From Clostridiales bacterium (GTDB lineage: Bacteria; Bacillota; Clostridia; Saccharofermentanales; Saccharofermentanaceae), in the NCBI GenBank assembly GCA_017615325.1, contig JAGAAI010000059.1, forward strand, positions 1 to 38,411: a stretch of 38,411 bases of DNA, in the 5' to 3' direction. Shown here in pieces: positions 24,597 to 33,868 of the stretch. Every line of letters begins with the position of its first letter. Position 1 is the first letter of the stretch. Both the position numbers and the translations under genes were made by a program. Below the pieces are notes generated by a model. The model searched no databases, was not told where the DNA came from, and saw nothing but the letters and a program-made list of their open reading frames with translations.

Positions 24597-25937
24597 ATGC
24601 TTGATAACTGGAACGACAACGCCCTCATATATCACATATTCCCGATAGGAGCGTTGGGAGCGCCCCGCAATAATGACGGCGGCCCCGTAGAACACAGGAT
24701 ATTAAAGATCATGGACATGATCCCCCATATAAAAGACTTAGGCTTTAACACGATCCTTTTCGCCCCCATCTTTGAGTCAGAGAGCCACGGCTACGATACA
24801 ACTGACTATATGAAGATCGACAGGCGCCTTGGAACTAACGAAGACTTCCGCATAGTCTGCAATAAGCTCCATGAAGAAGGGATCAGGATCGTATTGGACG
24901 GCGTATTCAACCATTCGGGCCGTAAGTTCGCTCCCTTCCTCGACGTAAAGGAAAAGCTTCAGGACAGCCCCTACTGCGACTGGTTCGCAAACCTTAACTT
25001 CGGTGGCAGCTCCCCCATGGGAGATCCTTTCTGGTATGAAAGCTGGAACGGCTGCTATAACCTGGTCAAGTTCAATCTCGCAAACTGGCATGTCTGCGAC
25101 TACCTGATGGAAGCTGTAAGGATGTGGATCTCTGAGTTTGACATAGACGGATTAAGGCTCGATGCAGCCGACTGCCTCAACATGAACTTCGTTGAAAGGC
25201 TTAAGAGCGAGACTAGCGAGATCAAGCCTGACTTCTGGCTCATGGGCGAGATAATCCACGGTGACTACAACCGCTGGGCTCACCCGGGTGCGATGGATTC
25301 AGTCACGAACTACGAATGCTTTAAAGGTATCTGGTCATCCCATAACGACAAGAACTATTTTGAGATAGCCCACTCCATCAACCGGCAGTCAGGCAACGGC
25401 GGGATATATTCATCGATAAACCTTTATACCTTCGTCGATAACCACGATGTATCAAGGCTTGCATCAACCCTCAAGGATAAGAATGACCTTAAGAACTGCT
25501 ACACCCTTCTCTACGGGATGCCCGGCATTCCTTCCGTCTATTACGGTTCCGAATACGGTATCGAAGCGGTCAAGATAGAGGGGAGCGATGACAACCTCCG
25601 CCCGGAATTCACCCCCGAAGCATGGGAAAAAGAATACGGCACGGAATTATTGTCACACATAAGGAAACTTGGCAAAGTCTATAAGGAGGTTCCTGCCTTA
25701 AGACGCGGCGGTTACTGCCCTATGGCGATAAGCAACAGGCAGTTCGTTTTCGCAAGGGACTTAGACGGGAAGAAAGCTTTCGTGATATTGAACTGTGATG
25801 ATACGGACGCAACAGTAACCTTCCATGCTGAAGGATCCGTAAAATACGATGTGATAATGGGTGATATCAGTGTTAACCGCGACGGCAACAACATGACCGT
25901 CACCGTCAAGGGTCACGAGAGCGCCGTCATCGCTTAA
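24597..25937 (+). CDS. Intracellular GH13 alpha-glucan hydrolase (alpha-amylase/cyclomaltodextrinase-like)
   Basis: 446 residues, no signal peptide, so cytoplasmic. A TIM-barrel GH13 domain occupies about 10-365, followed by a C-terminal beta domain. Conserved regions: I DGVFNHSG (101-108), II GLRLDAAD with nucleophile Asp189, III LMGEIIHGD with acid/base Glu218, IV FVDNHD with Asp284. It probably cleaves maltodextrins or related alpha-glucans; exact specificity within GH13 (for example GH13_20-like) cannot be fixed by eye. It is short for a cyclomaltodextrinase, which usually has an extra N-terminal domain. It ends in a 4-base overlap with the convergent deaminase gene. Functionally linked to MalQ at 10-12 kb by substrate, not by operon. 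Confidence 0.93.
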   Translation: MLDNWNDNALIYHIFPIGALGAPRNNDGGPVEHRILKIMDMIPHIKDLGFNTILFAPIFESESHGYDTTDYMKIDRRLGTNEDFRIVCNKLHEEGIRIVLDGVFNHSGRKFAPFLDVKEKLQDSPYCDWFANLNFGGSSPMGDPFWYESWNGCYNLVKFNLANWHVCDYLMEAVRMWISEFDIDGLRLDAADCLNMNFVERLKSETSEIKPDFWLMGEIIHGDYNRWAHPGAMDSVTNYECFKGIWSSHNDKNYFEIAHSINRQSGNGGIYSSINLYTFVDNHDVSRLASTLKDKNDLKNCYTLLYGMPGIPSVYYGSEYGIEAVKIEGSDDNLRPEFTPEAWEKEYGTELLSHIRKLGKVYKEVPALRRGGYCPMAISNRQFVFARDLDGKKAFVILNCDDTDATVTFHAEGSVKYDVIMGDISVNRDGNNMTVTVKGHESAVIA

Positions 25938-26359
25938 TGCATGAGATCTCCGGTGGGAAGCCTTGTCCATGCAAGGGGGAGGAGTTCTCTTATATCGGTC
26001 TTGATGATCTCGCCCTTCTCATCAGCTAATATGACCTTTACTTCGGGCGAATACTCCATCAGCATCTGACGGCAGTTGCCGCAGGGAGAGAAAAGGCCTG
26101 CAGGGCCATCAGGATGAACGGATACGATCGTATCCAGTTCGTGCTCGCCACAGGATACGGCATTTCCCACAGCTATGAATTCCGCGCAGGATCCGTGGAT
26201 ACAGTCACAATTGACGCCGGTATAGAAGTTGCCTTGGCGCGTCTTAAGGCAGCAGCCGACCGTGTGGAAGAAGTTGCCTTCAACACGGGCCTTGGCAAGC
26301 GTATCGTATGCTTTCTTTATCATCAAGCGGTCTTCTTCAGTAACATCATAAGTTCTCAT
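25934..26359 (-). CDS. Cytidine deaminase-family protein, blasticidin-S-deaminase-like
   Basis: 141 residues, right size for tetrameric cytidine deaminases. Zinc site: Cys58 with catalytic Glu60 in GSCAEF, and Cys93/Cys96 in SPCGNCRQML. Several details resemble blasticidin S deaminase more than housekeeping Cdd: CAE followed by an AVGNA helix, LFSPCGNCRQ, and the C-terminal IRELLP (123-128). It may deaminate cytidine, deoxycytidine or a cytosine nucleoside antibiotic; the sequence cannot decide. It begins 16 nt after the c-di-GMP protein gene stop and is probably co-transcribed with it. Confidence 0.85.
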   Translation of the reverse strand: MRTYDVTEEDRLMIKKAYDTLAKARVEGNFFHTVGCCLKTRQGNFYTGVNCDCIHGSCAEFIAVGNAVSCGEHELDTIVSVHPDGPAGLFSPCGNCRQMLMEYSPEVKVILADEKGEIIKTDIRELLPLAWTRLPTGDLMH

Positions 26360-26375
26360 ATATCCTGACCTCCGA

Positions 26376-29093
26376 TCAATCGATCATCCTGCTTATACTG
26401 CGTATCTTCTTCAAAACTACAGGATCTATGGAACTCACAAGATCCTTGTCCGGTTTGGCAATGTAATAGCCCTGGATAAGATCCGCACCCAGGGTCAGCG
26501 CCATGATCAGTTCGTCTTCCGTCTCTATTCCTTCAGCCAGGGCCATTATCCCGTTCCCGTGTGAGAACTCAATGATATCCTTGACGAAATGCTGTTTTTG
26601 CGGGCTGTCCTGGATGCCCGACATCAGCTGTTTATCGATCTTCACATAATCCGGCATATATCTTAAGAGATTGGTAACATTGGAATAGCCCGTACCGTAA
26701 TCGTCAACGGCTGTCTCAACTCCTGCCTCGGACAAAGTCTTCTTTAACTTCACCAGATCCTCATCCGTCATCTCGGCATGTTCAGTCAGTTCGACTACTA
26801 TGGAATCAGGACTCCTGTCAACAGCCGCCTTTAATGCCTCCATATCCTCCGGCTTCAGCATGTGACCCGGGATACTGTTGATAAAGATCTTGCGGCCTTC
26901 TGCCAGTTCTTCCTTCTTCTCCCTGATGATCTTCAGGACATTATTGAAAGTTATCTTCTCAACATCGTAGAGACGGCCGAAAAAGTCAGCATACCTTAAG
27001 ACCGTAACAGGACTTATCCCGGGCGCAAGATCCGGTCTCATCAGAGCCTCATAAGCAAATATATCGCCATTATCGGTCCTTACTATCGGCTGGAAAGAAT
27101 AAGACATCCTTCCGTCGTCCAGGATCCCCTGGACGATCTTGGCCTCCAGGGCTTCAGCCTCTGTAAGGGACTCTTCGCTCTCTATCTTATTTGACTGTAT
27201 CTTGTAATTGTTCTTCTTGGATATCGCGACGTTGACCATCCTCTCCAGTTCATCAACGCTTGAAGGGGATCCCGTCTCCGTCGCACAGTAGACATCAAGA
27301 TCGTATTCTGCAATGCCTGATGCGTTATACTCATCGATCTTGGCAAGGAATCCGTCGCGAAGATCCAGGAGCTCGGAATTGTTATCACCGCTCGTTATCC
27401 TGACGGCAGCAAGTTCTCCGTTACCAATGCAAAGACACATGCTGTTGCGGGATCTGAAAGTCCCCTCCAGAAAATCCGCAACCGTTACTATCGCCTTATC
27501 CCCTTCTTCCCTGCCGAATTCGCGGTTGATATTTGAAAGGCCCTTAATGTCCGCAACAAGGACTCCGACATAGTTGCCGTTGTTCTTTACCATGTTGATA
27601 AAGGTCTGGGCCTGCCTGACAAATCCCTGATAGTTATAGAGGCCCGTAAGATTGTCTCTTATGATGCCCGTCTCAAGGATGGCATTGGATTTGACGAATT
27701 CATCCGACCTCCTGAAGTATTCTATACCCCTTGAGACACTCTTAAGCCAGGCTCTGTATTCGTGGTCAACGACCCGGATCTTATCCCCGTAACTTATCGC
27801 AGCATAACCGAAAACATGGTCGTCGAAATTTACGGGCATAAAATAGTATGCGACCGGGTGATCGCGGTCTTCATTGAAGGACGGCAGGACAGATCCTATC
27901 GGGAAACTGTCCTTAAGATCAAGATGGTCCTGGTTGGCTCCCTTGGGACCGCATCTTATTACCGGCGTCATCCGCCTTGTATATGAAGAAGTCGTTCTTC
28001 CGGTCCTGCCGCTGTCCCTGATATCTTCATTCAGACAAAGACAGAAATCCTCAAAATCCCTGATCTGATATACATAAGATGAGATCGTGCTTATAAGGCC
28101 CGTAAAAGTCGTCTGTCCCAGAAGGTCATCATCCATATTATTGAAGAGGGAGAATACCGTACCCTTGGAAAGATCCGTCTCCCATCTGTCTCTTGTGTGA
28201 TAGGTCGGTTTTGCCGAATCGCATCCGCAGCCGCAGCTTCCGCCTATGAAAAGATCAACTTCTGCTTTGAAAGGCTTGGGTTCTCTGCCGGATAAGATCT
28301 CAAAGACAGAATCCGCAGAATATCGGCCAAACTGTTCCATCGGCACGGGAGCCGATGTAAGAGGAACAGGTGCATGCTGTCCTTCCTCGTTGCTGTCGTA
28401 ACCTATGACGGCTATATCATCAGGGACCTTGACTCCCCTTGAGGACAATTCCTTGGCAAGACCTATCGCCATACAGTCATTGGCACAGGCAACAGCCTGG
28501 GGAAGTGCTCTGGCAGATCCTAAGAGCGTATCAGCAAGGCTCTCACCGCTCGAATACCAGAAATCCCCGTAGAAGATCCGGTCCTCATCGACAGCAATGC
28601 CGTGCTCCGTCAGGGCATCCTTATAAGCCTCGAGACGTATCCTTGAGTGCGGATGCCAGGACTTACCGGTAAGGAATGCTATATCTCTAAATCCGTGAGT
28701 CTCTATAAGATGACAGATAAGCTTTTTGACGGAAGTGTAATTATCCATCTTAAAGTTTCTGTAGGATTGACTGTCTTTTTCAACAAAAACAACTTCTCCG
28801 TCGTAGTTTGCGCGAAGAACCTCCTCTATCCTCTCGATCGCGCCCGGAGTCTGGATCGTATCTGCAAGGACCACTACTGCATCGAAGGTCTTCCAGTTCG
28901 GAAGGTCGAAGATGGAAGTCTCACCGACCTCTCTTTCCGGAGTATTCTGATATTTGATAAATGTGGAGAAGATAAAGACATCCATGCCGCGGGCAAAGGA
29001 AGCCTTGAGAAAGCCCTCGATAAACATGGTCTGAGAGTATTCTTCAGCCTGTCCTAAGAGTAATGCTATCCTTTTCCTTACGGACTTATCCAC
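26376..29093 (-). CDS. LacI-type sensor / degenerate GGDEF / EAL c-di-GMP phosphodiesterase
   Basis: 905 residues, cytoplasmic, no membrane segment. Residues about 6-283 are a LacI-type periplasmic-binding-like sensor without the DNA-binding helix-turn-helix, ending in GGSCGCGCD (284-292). A GAF-like or linker region spans about 300-465. The GGDEF domain is about 478-630, but the signature is GNGEL (557-561), so cyclase activity is unlikely. The EAL domain, about 650-890, keeps the catalytic set: Glu682 (EAL), Asn739, Glu768, Asp797 and Asp798, Lys818, Glu854 and Gln874. Predicted to hydrolyse c-di-GMP under control of a small ligand, perhaps a sugar. GTG start with AGGGGG 8 nt upstream. Confidence 0.92.
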   Translation of the reverse strand: MDKSVRKRIALLLGQAEEYSQTMFIEGFLKASFARGMDVFIFSTFIKYQNTPEREVGETSIFDLPNWKTFDAVVVLADTIQTPGAIERIEEVLRANYDGEVVFVEKDSQSYRNFKMDNYTSVKKLICHLIETHGFRDIAFLTGKSWHPHSRIRLEAYKDALTEHGIAVDEDRIFYGDFWYSSGESLADTLLGSARALPQAVACANDCMAIGLAKELSSRGVKVPDDIAVIGYDSNEEGQHAPVPLTSAPVPMEQFGRYSADSVFEILSGREPKPFKAEVDLFIGGSCGCGCDSAKPTYHTRDRWETDLSKGTVFSLFNNMDDDLLGQTTFTGLISTISSYVYQIRDFEDFCLCLNEDIRDSGRTGRTTSSYTRRMTPVIRCGPKGANQDHLDLKDSFPIGSVLPSFNEDRDHPVAYYFMPVNFDDHVFGYAAISYGDKIRVVDHEYRAWLKSVSRGIEYFRRSDEFVKSNAILETGIIRDNLTGLYNYQGFVRQAQTFINMVKNNGNYVGVLVADIKGLSNINREFGREEGDKAIVTVADFLEGTFRSRNSMCLCIGNGELAAVRITSGDNNSELLDLRDGFLAKIDEYNASGIAEYDLDVYCATETGSPSSVDELERMVNVAISKKNNYKIQSNKIESEESLTEAEALEAKIVQGILDDGRMSYSFQPIVRTDNGDIFAYEALMRPDLAPGISPVTVLRYADFFGRLYDVEKITFNNVLKIIREKKEELAEGRKIFINSIPGHMLKPEDMEALKAAVDRSPDSIVVELTEHAEMTDEDLVKLKKTLSEAGVETAVDDYGTGYSNVTNLLRYMPDYVKIDKQLMSGIQDSPQKQHFVKDIIEFSHGNGIMALAEGIETEDELIMALTLGADLIQGYYIAKPDKDLVSSIDPVVLKKIRSISRMID

Positions 29094-29162
29094 TAAGTGT
29101 TCCCCCTAAATGTCTTGGATCCGCTTGATGTCTTTATAGGATATTAGAATCCGGGGCTATAA

Positions 29163-29849
29163 TCAATCTTTTTTATCTGCGGAAGGAGCCTCTTTATCAT
29201 CCTTGCGGCTCTTAAAATAGAACTTGGATTCCGTGCCGTTTTTGATCCTTACTATGTTCTCCCTGTGCCTTACCGTAACAAGAACGGTACCTGCCGTCAT
29301 GATAAGGATCACGGGCCAGAAATACGGAATATTGGCTATCGCCGCGAATACTATGATCGCTATGGTGCCTGACGAACAGAACATCAATACGGCAAGTGAC
29401 ATGTATCTCTTGGTAAAGAGGAAAAGCGCCATCATGGCGAGTGCCACGAGGCCTGCTTTCCAGTCACAGAAGAAGATCGCAACGGCCCATACAAGGAAGC
29501 CCTTGCCGCCGACAAATCTGTACCAGACGGGGAAGATATGACCCATAAGTGCGCATATGCCGATAAACGACGCTACCAGGTTTCTGTCAAAACCAAATGC
29601 TGTCAGGAGGAGAATGCCTCCGAGGATAACTACTACCGTCTTTCCAATATCAAGGGCAAAAACGAACCAGGCAACCTTGTTGCCGTAGACTCTCTTGAAG
29701 TTGGTAAATCCGGGGTTCCCGCTCCCCTTTGTCCTGATATCCTCTTTATAGACGAGCCTTGCCATTATGATCGCAGGGTTCAATGCACAGACAAGGTAAG
29801 CTGCGACTCCCGTCAAAACAAACAGAACTATCGTAAAGGGAAGATCCAT
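29163..29849 (-). CDS. plsY: Acyl-phosphate:glycerol-3-phosphate acyltransferase PlsY
   Basis: 228 residues, five or more membrane segments. It transfers the acyl group from acyl-phosphate to glycerol 3-phosphate to make lysophosphatidic acid at the membrane. Conserved motifs: GSGNPGFTN (42-50), GHIFP (103-107) and GGKGF (114-118). A charged tail of about 25 residues ends the protein. It starts 6 nt after the fakA stop, placing a consumer of acyl-phosphate directly after the kinase that makes it. Confidence 0.95.
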   Translation of the reverse strand: MDLPFTIVLFVLTGVAAYLVCALNPAIIMARLVYKEDIRTKGSGNPGFTNFKRVYGNKVAWFVFALDIGKTVVVILGGILLLTAFGFDRNLVASFIGICALMGHIFPVWYRFVGGKGFLVWAVAIFFCDWKAGLVALAMMALFLFTKRYMSLAVLMFCSSGTIAIIVFAAIANIPYFWPVILIMTAGTVLVTVRHRENIVRIKNGTESKFYFKSRKDDKEAPSADKKD

Positions 29850-29855
29850 TTACTC

Positions 29856-31502
29856 TTACTCCGCGATGATGATGATATCGGCGTCGATGTTACCGCCGTC
29901 GATCTCGAAGATCTCAGCGAAAGGATATACGAATCTGGTCTGGGCCACGATCGACTTCCTGGTGGCATCTTCAACGGTATTGCCGTAGATCAGGATCAGG
30001 ATATCGTTCTCATCAGCATGGATCTTATGAAGGAGGGATGCTGTCGTATCACAGATGTTCTTCTCAGAAGAGAGCATGTTCTTGCCGGAGAATCCGATGA
30101 AGTCGCCTTTACTGATATTGATGTCATTGATATTGGCATCTCTTATGGATCTTGTAACCGTAGCAGTCTTAACGCCTTCCATGGCTTCTTTGAAATTCTC
30201 CTCCACGGCATCGGCATCTGTAAGATCGTAGTTTGTCATGGTCATGGCAGCATAGCACTGTCCTATGTCACGGCTCTCGATGACCCTTACATCGCAGTCT
30301 TCGCAAAGATCAGCTGCCTGCTTGGCGGTCATGATGATATTGGAATTATTAGGGAAAACGAATACGGTCTTGGCATTGGCCGCGCGGAATGCATCGAGGA
30401 AGGTCTCGGCTGAAGGATTGTTGCCCTGCCCGCCTTCGATGATGACATCGGCACCAAGTGACCTCATGACCTCACATACACCATACCCTGTTGCAACAAT
30501 GACTGATGCATATTCTGAAGGGTCGCTCTTCTCTTCTTCAACATCGGACTCATGGTAACTGGAGTTATGCTGGAGGGTCATGTTTTCGATCTTCATAGTG
30601 AGGAACTCACCGTATTTCTGGCAGTGGTTCAGAACATCTCCGGGATTCATCGTATGGATATGGACCTTAACGATCGTATCCATCTGGAAGCAGACTATGG
30701 AGTTGCCGAATCCGGATAATTCCTCCTTGAACTTGTCAACGGAAAAATCACCTATATAGATCTTGCTGTTCTGAAGCTGAAGAAGGAACTCGGTGCAATA
30801 GCCGAATCTCATTATGCTGTCGGAATTGAACTTGGTGATATCAACCTGCTTGACTTCCGTAGCGCCGATATGGGAAGACAGAGTCTCGCCTCTCAAAACG
30901 CTGTATGCGCCCTGGACGATATAAACAAGACCTGCTCCGCCGCTGTCGATGACACCTGCTTCCTTAAGAACATCCAGAAGGTCCGGGGTCCTTTGAAGGG
31001 ATCTGTCCATCTCCTGCAGGCAGTCCTCGATAACGGAATCGACGGTACTGTCATCCCCTATCCTCTTGTTAACATACTCGGATGACTCCCTGGCAACGGT
31101 CAGCATCGTTCCTTCAGTAGGATTCATGACCGCACCGTATGCTCTCTCCACACCGGACCTTAATGCGAAAGCTATCTTCTCAGGATCAGCTTCATCACAA
31201 TCCTCAAAGCCGTCTGCAAGACCTGCGGCCAGCTGGCTTAAGATAACGCCCGAGTTGCCCCTGGCATTCAATATCATTCCTTTTGCGGCAGCCTGGGCAA
31301 CCGATGAGAGAGAATCATCCTCACACTTCTCAGCATAACTCAAGCCCCCGTTTATGGTCCTCATCATATTCTCGCCGGTGTCACCGTCGGGTATCGGGAA
31401 TACGTTAAGATCATTTACTTCCTGGCAATTTGCGCTCAAATAGAAGACTCCTCCGCGGAGGAGTTCAAGAAACATAGGACCGTCAAGAACCTTACTGCTC
31501 AT
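29856..31502 (-). CDS. fakA: Fatty acid kinase catalytic subunit (DAK2/YloV family)
   Basis: 548 residues, usual size. FakA phosphorylates fatty acids held by FakB to acyl-phosphate. The N-terminal DhaL-type ATP-binding domain has FPIPDGDTGENM (35-46) with the metal-binding Asp residues 39 and 41, and NARGNSGVILSQ. A middle domain and a C-terminal DegV-like domain (VFVFPNNSNI region) complete the family architecture. The ATG is preceded by GGAG within the end of fakB; the two genes overlap by 11 bp, indicating translational coupling. Confidence 0.94.
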   Translation of the reverse strand: MSSKVLDGPMFLELLRGGVFYLSANCQEVNDLNVFPIPDGDTGENMMRTINGGLSYAEKCEDDSLSSVAQAAAKGMILNARGNSGVILSQLAAGLADGFEDCDEADPEKIAFALRSGVERAYGAVMNPTEGTMLTVARESSEYVNKRIGDDSTVDSVIEDCLQEMDRSLQRTPDLLDVLKEAGVIDSGGAGLVYIVQGAYSVLRGETLSSHIGATEVKQVDITKFNSDSIMRFGYCTEFLLQLQNSKIYIGDFSVDKFKEELSGFGNSIVCFQMDTIVKVHIHTMNPGDVLNHCQKYGEFLTMKIENMTLQHNSSYHESDVEEEKSDPSEYASVIVATGYGVCEVMRSLGADVIIEGGQGNNPSAETFLDAFRAANAKTVFVFPNNSNIIMTAKQAADLCEDCDVRVIESRDIGQCYAAMTMTNYDLTDADAVEENFKEAMEGVKTATVTRSIRDANINDINISKGDFIGFSGKNMLSSEKNICDTTASLLHKIHADENDILILIYGNTVEDATRKSIVAQTRFVYPFAEIFEIDGGNIDADIIIIAE

Positions 31503-32394
31503 ATTTATCTCCGGATCTGAATGTTATCTCTTTGCCCCAGCCGAACACAGCCATGCCGGAAGGACCTATTGAAGAACCGATGATAGGTCCCATATACTCG
31601 ATCCTGATCTCCTTACAGGGGATCTTCTCTTCCATCTGCTTCTTTACGTATTCAGCTTCATCCAGGCAGTCCGCATGAGAGATAAAGAGAGTCTGGTCTT
31701 CGGAATCTATAACGGCTTCAGCCAGGAGATCCACGATCTCGTCCAAAGCTGCCTTCCTTCCCTTGACCTTCTTTATGGCTGTCTGATCGCCCTCGGCATC
31801 AGCAATGATAATAGGCTTAACTCCCAAAAGGTTTCCAAAGAATGCGGAGGATGCCTTGACTCTTCCTGCCCTCTTAAGGCAGTCAAGTGTATGTACGGTA
31901 CAGAACTCATGGCAGTACTTAAGATCTTCTTCAACCTTCATGGCGATAGTGTCGGCATCTAAGCCCTGGTCTCTGTATTCAGCGGCTCTTATGGCTATCA
32001 TGCCCTCACCCGTTGAGGCATGCTTTGAATCGATACAGTGGATCTTAACATCAGGGTAGATCTTCATTACATCCTTGGCTACAGTCTTGGCTACGTTGAC
32101 AGAACCTGACTGCTTAAGGGAACATCCGATGTAGATGATGTCATAGCCTTCTCCTGCGTACTTGCCGAAGACATTAACAAATTCTTCGGTCGGTACCATG
32201 GTCGTGAAGACCCTGTTGCCGTCACGCATGATGTCATATAAAGACTTTGGAGTATAGTATTCCCAATCAAGACTTGCAGGAGTCTCCTTGCCGTCGTACT
32301 GAGTATTCATGCGGCAATAATCGATGTCATAGATCTCTCTTGTTTCTTTACCAAGATCGCCACAGGAATCAGTTAATATCTTGACCATACCCAT
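31492..32394 (-). CDS. DegV-family fatty-acid-binding protein (FakB)
   Basis: 300 residues. DegV proteins bind one fatty acid in a deep pocket and present it to FakA. Typical elements: ILTDSCGDL at the N-terminus, TTMVPTEEF (Ser/Thr near the carboxylate), YIGCSLKQSGS, CIDSKHASTGEG and KRAGRVKASSAFFGNLLGVKPI. GGAGG lies 10 nt before the ATG at 32394. First gene of the fakB-fakA-plsY run. Which fatty acid class it prefers cannot be told. Confidence 0.93.
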   Translation of the reverse strand: MGMVKILTDSCGDLGKETREIYDIDYCRMNTQYDGKETPASLDWEYYTPKSLYDIMRDGNRVFTTMVPTEEFVNVFGKYAGEGYDIIYIGCSLKQSGSVNVAKTVAKDVMKIYPDVKIHCIDSKHASTGEGMIAIRAAEYRDQGLDADTIAMKVEEDLKYCHEFCTVHTLDCLKRAGRVKASSAFFGNLLGVKPIIIADAEGDQTAIKKVKGRKAALDEIVDLLAEAVIDSEDQTLFISHADCLDEAEYVKKQMEEKIPCKEIRIEYMGPIIGSSIGPSGMAVFGWGKEITFRSGDKYEQ

Positions 32395-32435
32395 AATATG
32401 TCATCCTCCAATCAAAAGACAAACTCAACCATAAT

Positions 32436-32441
32436 ATTATA
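32436..32441 (-). promoter_or_regulatory. Putative -10 element of the fakB-fakA-plsY operon
   Basis: TATAAT on the minus strand about 42 nt upstream of the fakB ATG. The best -35 at 17 nt is CTGTAA, only 3 of 6 matches. Confidence 0.4.
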
Positions 32442-32458
32442 ATATATCCTTGGTTTTT

Positions 32459-33868
32459 TTACAGACCGAAAAAATCCGCCTTTTTGCGTGCGATCTCTTC
32501 CGTCCTCATCATATAATCAAGAACATCCTTGGACGAGGAGCACCTCTCGACACGGTATTTTGCCGTTCCCAGCTGATCAAATACTCTCTTGCTCATGCCT
32601 CCTGCGCCGAAAGAGAGGACATCCCTTGCATCCGTCATCATGGCAACATTGTAGAGGCAGGGAGTATTGCCCTTCTCAAAGCCGGTATTCTCGAGCCCGT
32701 GACCCGTATCTTTTTGCTTGTACATATAGTAGGGCTTGTAGCCCGCTTCCTCTAACATCTCATAAACAGTCGTAACAGCCTTATCCACATCCCCGGCCTC
32801 ATCATTTGCCATGACATCCTCAAGGCTCATGGAAGCCCTTCTCTTCTTGTAGAGGGTGTGTACCGTTATGTTGGCAAGATCAAGATCTATGAGTTTTCCG
32901 GCAGTATCGATGAAGTCATCTGCCGTCTCATACTTGAGCCCTGCTATAATGTCCGAATTGATGACATCAAAGCCAAAGGAACGGGCCTCCTCGATCGCCC
33001 TTACGGTATCCTGCGCCGTATGGCGTCTGTTGAGCCTTGCAAGAGTAGTATCGTTCATGGTCTGGGGATTGATGCAGATCCTCTTTATGCCGTGATCTGC
33101 CATAGCCTTGAGCTTGGCTGTCGTTATCGTGTCAGGTCGTCCTGCCTCAATGGTAACTTCGCAACCATCATCTATGGAAAGTTCCCCATAGATCGCCTCT
33201 ATCAGATCTGTAAAGTCTCCGTCGTCAAAGACAGTGGGTGTTCCTCCGCCCATATAGAGGGTCCCTATCCTTCTCCTGATCTTTGGAGCTATAAGGCCTA
33301 TCTCCTCTATGAGATGCTCTTTATAATCCTTAAGCCTCCCCATATGGTGGGAGATGTCTGAAGAAACAAAGGAACAGTACTCACACCGCGAAGGGCAGAA
33401 AGGGACCCCTATGTAGATATTGATGTCATCCGGATCTATCCTTTCCAGGATCTTAAGTTCGGCCTGTCCTGTCTTCATGGCATGTCTGGCCTTGTCGGGC
33501 CTTACAAGGAATCTGTCAGCCAGGGCCCCGGCAGAACCTGTCTCCAGAGCCACCAGAGTGGGTCTTATTCCCGTCAGGCACCCCCAGGGAGGTCTCATCC
33601 CCGTAATATCCGCAAGAGCCATATAGAGGGATCTCTTGACTTCCCTCCCGGCTTCTTCAGGGGTACCGTCATAAAAATACTCTTTGCTGTCCGTTCTGCT
33701 TACTGCAAGACCCGTCGGGAGAAGCTCATTTTCGATCAGGATATCGGGAGCAGATTTACAATAAACGATACCGTTCTCCTTATCCTCCACCGGGGACGGG
33801 AAAAAGAGCCTTACGACATCAGCTATCCCGTAGTATTTATCATGTCCCTTAAGAATGACCTTAATCAT
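32459..33868 (-). CDS. hemZ: HemZ-type coproporphyrinogen dehydrogenase-like radical SAM protein
   Basis: 469 residues, close to B. subtilis HemZ (about 500). The radical SAM cluster motif is Cys158-x3-Cys162-x2-Cys165 in GVPFCPSRCEYC; GGGTP follows. The N-terminal 150 residues, with LTGIRPTLVALETG, are characteristic of HemZ-like proteins rather than HemN. Assumed to oxidise coproporphyrinogen III without oxygen, but many HemZ/HemW-like proteins have other roles and no other haem gene is nearby. ATG at 33868 is chosen over GTG at 33877, which lies in the ribosome site AAGGGTGAG. It overlaps the upstream stop by 8 nt. Confidence 0.86.
   Translation of the reverse strand: MIKVILKGHDKYYGIADVVRLFFPSPVEDKENGIVYCKSAPDILIENELLPTGLAVSRTDSKEYFYDGTPEEAGREVKRSLYMALADITGMRPPWGCLTGIRPTLVALETGSAGALADRFLVRPDKARHAMKTGQAELKILERIDPDDINIYIGVPFCPSRCEYCSFVSSDISHHMGRLKDYKEHLIEEIGLIAPKIRRRIGTLYMGGGTPTVFDDGDFTDLIEAIYGELSIDDGCEVTIEAGRPDTITTAKLKAMADHGIKRICINPQTMNDTTLARLNRRHTAQDTVRAIEEARSFGFDVINSDIIAGLKYETADDFIDTAGKLIDLDLANITVHTLYKKRRASMSLEDVMANDEAGDVDKAVTTVYEMLEEAGYKPYYMYKQKDTGHGLENTGFEKGNTPCLYNVAMMTDARDVLSFGAGGMSKRVFDQLGTAKYRVERCSSSKDVLDYMMRTEEIARKKADFFGL

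Noticed and set aside
27182..28672. Assorted open frames on both strands within the c-di-GMP protein gene
   Set aside because: All lie inside the clearly coding 905-codon frame, without domain matches or ribosome sites.
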